DNA of 64,000 bases from Prochloron sp965198675 (lineage in GTDB: Bacteria > Cyanobacteriota > Cyanobacteriia > Cyanobacteriales > Prochloraceae): contig OZ240666.1 in assembly GCA_965198675.1 (NCBI GenBank), positions 1,116,001 to 1,180,000 of the forward strand, read 5' to 3'. Below, piece by piece: positions 62,310 to 64,000 of this stretch (positions are counted from its first letter, which is position 1; the number at the start of each line of letters is the position of its first letter). The notes under the pieces are model-generated. The model was given only the letters and a program-made list of their open reading frames with translations, was not told the DNA's origin and searched no databases. A program made the position numbers and the translations under genes.

Positions 62310-62948
62310 TCACTGAACAGGGCAACGTTGCTGTTTCAGATGAACAAACACGGACTTATCCCCAATATCTGGAGGAATAGCTTGCACTGCTTTACGAACA
62401 GCAAAGATAATAAAGAAAACAGTCCAAATAACCAGCAAAACCCGCTCCATAGAAACGGATAAAACCCCTACCATATGTCCCAATAGTAACATAGGAACCA
62501 CAGGAGTCAAGAATTTTGTTTCCAAACGATTGAAGCAAACAGCTTCCTTAAAGAATATCCCCGTCAAAGCAGCAAAAGTAAAGCCAATCCCAAACAGAGT
62601 CACAGGATGATGATAAACATATAATGCCAGAGGTTCGGGACTTTGTAAAGCCAATACCCCCGCTGCAACCGTACCTGTCAACCAAAACCCTTGCAGCAGT
62701 CGATGTAAGGGAGCTAAATAAATATGAATCGTCAGCAAACTAACCCCCAAACCCAGGGAGAAAAGAACGAATAAAGGAGTCAGAACTGCCGTAGCACCCC
62801 ACCCCAGGAGGAGACAGGTACCGAAAGCAAAGCTGAGTGCTGCTGTAACCAAACCCCCACGATAAATGATAACAGATTTGCGATCATCTTCGGTGATAAT
62901 AAACTCCCCGAACTGACCTTGATAAACGGGTAATTGCGTTTGTGTCAT
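62310..62948 (-). CDS. DUF2301 integral membrane protein
   Basis: 212 residues from ATG 62948. After a short polar head (YQGQFGEFIITEDDRKSVII) come about six membrane helices (ALSFAFGTCLLLGWGATAVL, VLLVIWTVFFIIFAV and others), ending in a polar tail with His and Cys. DUF2301 proteins are conserved in cyanobacteria; function unknown. Begins five bases after the SAM hydrolase gene, so co-transcribed with it. Confidence 0.82.
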   Translation of the reverse strand: MTQTQLPVYQGQFGEFIITEDDRKSVIIYRGGLVTAALSFAFGTCLLLGWGATAVLTPLFVLFSLGLGVSLLTIHIYLAPLHRLLQGFWLTGTVAAGVLALQSPEPLALYVYHHPVTLFGIGFTFAALTGIFFKEAVCFNRLETKFLTPVVPMLLLGHMVGVLSVSMERVLLVIWTVFFIIFAVRKAVQAIPPDIGDKSVFVHLKQQRCPVQ

Positions 62949-62953
62949 CTCTT

Positions 62954-63727
62954 TTAGCCAAAAACTACTACTAACTGATCCAACCAATCTAATTGTAACC
63001 TTAATTTAGCATTACCGCAATTAACCGCAACCTCGACCCAACCGTGACTACCTACCAAAGCTAAAATTGCTCCTGGGGTGCGATCGCTGTAAGTATAACT
63101 CCCCGGAATCATTTCATCCCCCACCCGAACAGACCAAGACTTCCCCTCAACCAATACTCCAGGAATATTAGTAATCAGATTCCCAAAATAATCCACATAT
63201 TGAATGAAACCCAGAATACCAGTACTCCTAACTTCACATTCGGGGATAGAGAGAGACACCAAACTTTTAACATCTATTTCATTCCCCAGCACTGTGGGAG
63301 ATACCCCACTAGCAATATGTGCCCCCACAGGAGCAAAAATATCCCGGCCATGAAAAGTAGAACTAGGAGTAGGAGTCAACCAGTACTCGGTATTAGTCAA
63401 CTCAACTGCTGCGATTGCTGGAAACAGACTGAGAACACCACTAAAGAGACCGTTATCAGGTCCAACGAGAAAACCCCCTGCAAACTCCACCACCACACCC
63501 CGTCTTCCACTCCCCACTCCCGGATCCACCACTGCTACATGAACTGTTCCTTCCGGGAAATAAGAACAAGCATTCATGAGAGCAAACCGACCTGCTGCAA
63601 TATTCTGAGGTGGAATATAATGAGTCAAGTCTACCACCACCAAACTCGGATTAATGCGGGCGATCGCCCCTTTCATCACTCCCACATAAACATCCTGCAA
63701 GCCAAAATCACTTAATAAAGTAAGCAT
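62954..63727 (-). CDS. SAM hydroxide adenosyltransferase (DUF62, SAM hydrolase) family protein
   Basis: 257 residues. Family motifs: LLSDFGLQDVYVGVMKGAI with the SAM-contacting Asp, VVVDLTHYIPPQNIAAGRF, HVAVVDPGVGSGRRGVVVE, FVGPDNGLF-like LVGPDNGLFSGVL, and TFHGRDIFAPVGAHIASG. Relatives hydrolyse S-adenosylmethionine to adenosine and methionine, while a few halogenate. The ordinary family form is far more likely than a halogenase. Confidence 0.88.
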   Translation of the reverse strand: MLTLLSDFGLQDVYVGVMKGAIARINPSLVVVDLTHYIPPQNIAAGRFALMNACSYFPEGTVHVAVVDPGVGSGRRGVVVEFAGGFLVGPDNGLFSGVLSLFPAIAAVELTNTEYWLTPTPSSTFHGRDIFAPVGAHIASGVSPTVLGNEIDVKSLVSLSIPECEVRSTGILGFIQYVDYFGNLITNIPGVLVEGKSWSVRVGDEMIPGSYTYSDRTPGAILALVGSHGWVEVAVNCGNAKLRLQLDWLDQLVVVFG

Positions 63728-63734
63728 AAATATA

Positions 63735-64000
63735 TTAGGCTATATTATCATCTGGAGGCAACAATTGTTGTTGAATTAATTCATTCAGAGAAAAAGCTAT
63801 CTGATGGAGATTTTCTGATAAGTCTACTCGACTATCATTGAGAGACTGGATCAACTCAAACATAACAGCCCTATCTTCCATTAATTTAGAGACTTCTTCT
63901 TTTGTAGTAGCGATAAAATCAGCAAGAACTCGATTAACTTGAGCAGTTTGTTTTGTTAACTCAGCAATTTGGCGATCTGTTGCTTGTCTTCCCCTTCGTA
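63735..64000 (-). CDS. Coiled-coil protein, 5' end beyond the window
   Basis: Open from the window edge for 88 codons to TAA at 63735-63737: DRQIAELTKQTAQVNRVLAD, FIATTKEEVSKLMEDRAVMF, NDSRVDLSENLHQIAFSLNE, LIQQQLLPPDDNIA. Heptad-like spacing suggests a coiled coil; such tails are common in small cyanobacterial proteins of unknown function. The start codon is not visible. It lies eight bases before the SAM hydrolase gene. Confidence 0.65.
   Translation of the reverse strand, partial: RRGRQATDRQIAELTKQTAQVNRVLADFIATTKEEVSKLMEDRAVMFELIQSLNDSRVDLSENLHQIAFSLNELIQQQLLPPDDNIA

Noticed and set aside
62954..63727. A SAM-dependent fluorinase or chlorinase
   Set aside because: The fold is shared, but nearly all family members are SAM hydrolases and the segments seen (DYVGVMKG-like, GPDNGLF, HGRDIFAP) are those of the general family; nothing points to halide use.
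1..64000. tRNA or rRNA genes
   Set aside because: No intergenic stretch showed a GGTTCRANTCC-type T-loop with matching acceptor stem, and no rRNA-like conserved blocks were seen. A covariance-model scan would be needed to exclude a divergent tRNA.

Overview
The window reads as a chromosome segment of a repeat-rich cyanobacterium. Evidence: cytochrome f and the Rieske protein (petA, petC) beside tatC, a DUF3067 gene, both SQDG sulfolipid genes (sqdB, sqdX), many GCGATCGC (HIP1) octamers, heptameric STRR-type repeats, and a very high load of small palindromic repeats and decayed mobile DNA. Genus cannot be fixed from this; a filamentous, non-streamlined genome is most likely. I saw no rRNA or tRNA gene and no CRISPR array.

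Layout. 1-4.2 kb: intact grpE-dnaK-dnaJ-tusA-like chaperone operon. 4.3-12 kb: accessory cluster of a PLP decarboxylase (broken by one TGA and by an IscB element), a PaaK-like adenylating enzyme and four tandem AidA/PixA-like genes, then a hicBA toxin-antitoxin pair between 66-bp direct repeats. 12.8-15.2 kb: sqdX and sqdB. 15.2-18.8 kb: a two-gene operon wrecked by an IS200/IS605 element and a group II intron. 19-20.4 kb: TerY-like VWA plus PP2C pair. 20.6-29.3 kb: the most interesting region, with six copies (four intact) of a small-peptide gene having a conserved leader with a double-glycine-like end and a Cys-rich, knottin-like core. They are interleaved with parvulin-like isomerase genes and a fatty-acyl-AMP-ligase/carrier-domain gene. 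Five copies have the same upstream array of four phased 11-bp repeats that resembles a Pho box. 29.4-38.9 kb: mostly core genes (petCA, tatC, clpS, murF, ribD, ssb). 40.7-44.8 kb: polysaccharide genes (GT4, priming sugar transferase, gmd, fcl). 46-52.7 kb: DUF3352, rhodanese, hrcA, moeB-type gene. 53-61.5 kb: defence-type island (HicA relic, NACHT NTPase, RecQ-like helicase, XamI-like restriction-modification) in which the R-M genes sit between two copies of the recQ 3' end. 62.3-64 kb: DUF2301 protein, SAM hydrolase family protein and a coiled-coil gene cut by the window edge.

Four related IscB/omega-RNA elements (5.9, 28.6, 38.9 and 50.5 kb) link the window. None encodes an undamaged IscB, but the omega-RNA region is recognisable in all four. 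Reconstructing the empty sites gives the dinucleotides GT|GA at every insertion point. Many other genes carry a single stop or one-base shift, so either this is a genome in active decay or the assembly has uncorrected base errors; each call below says where the lesion is.
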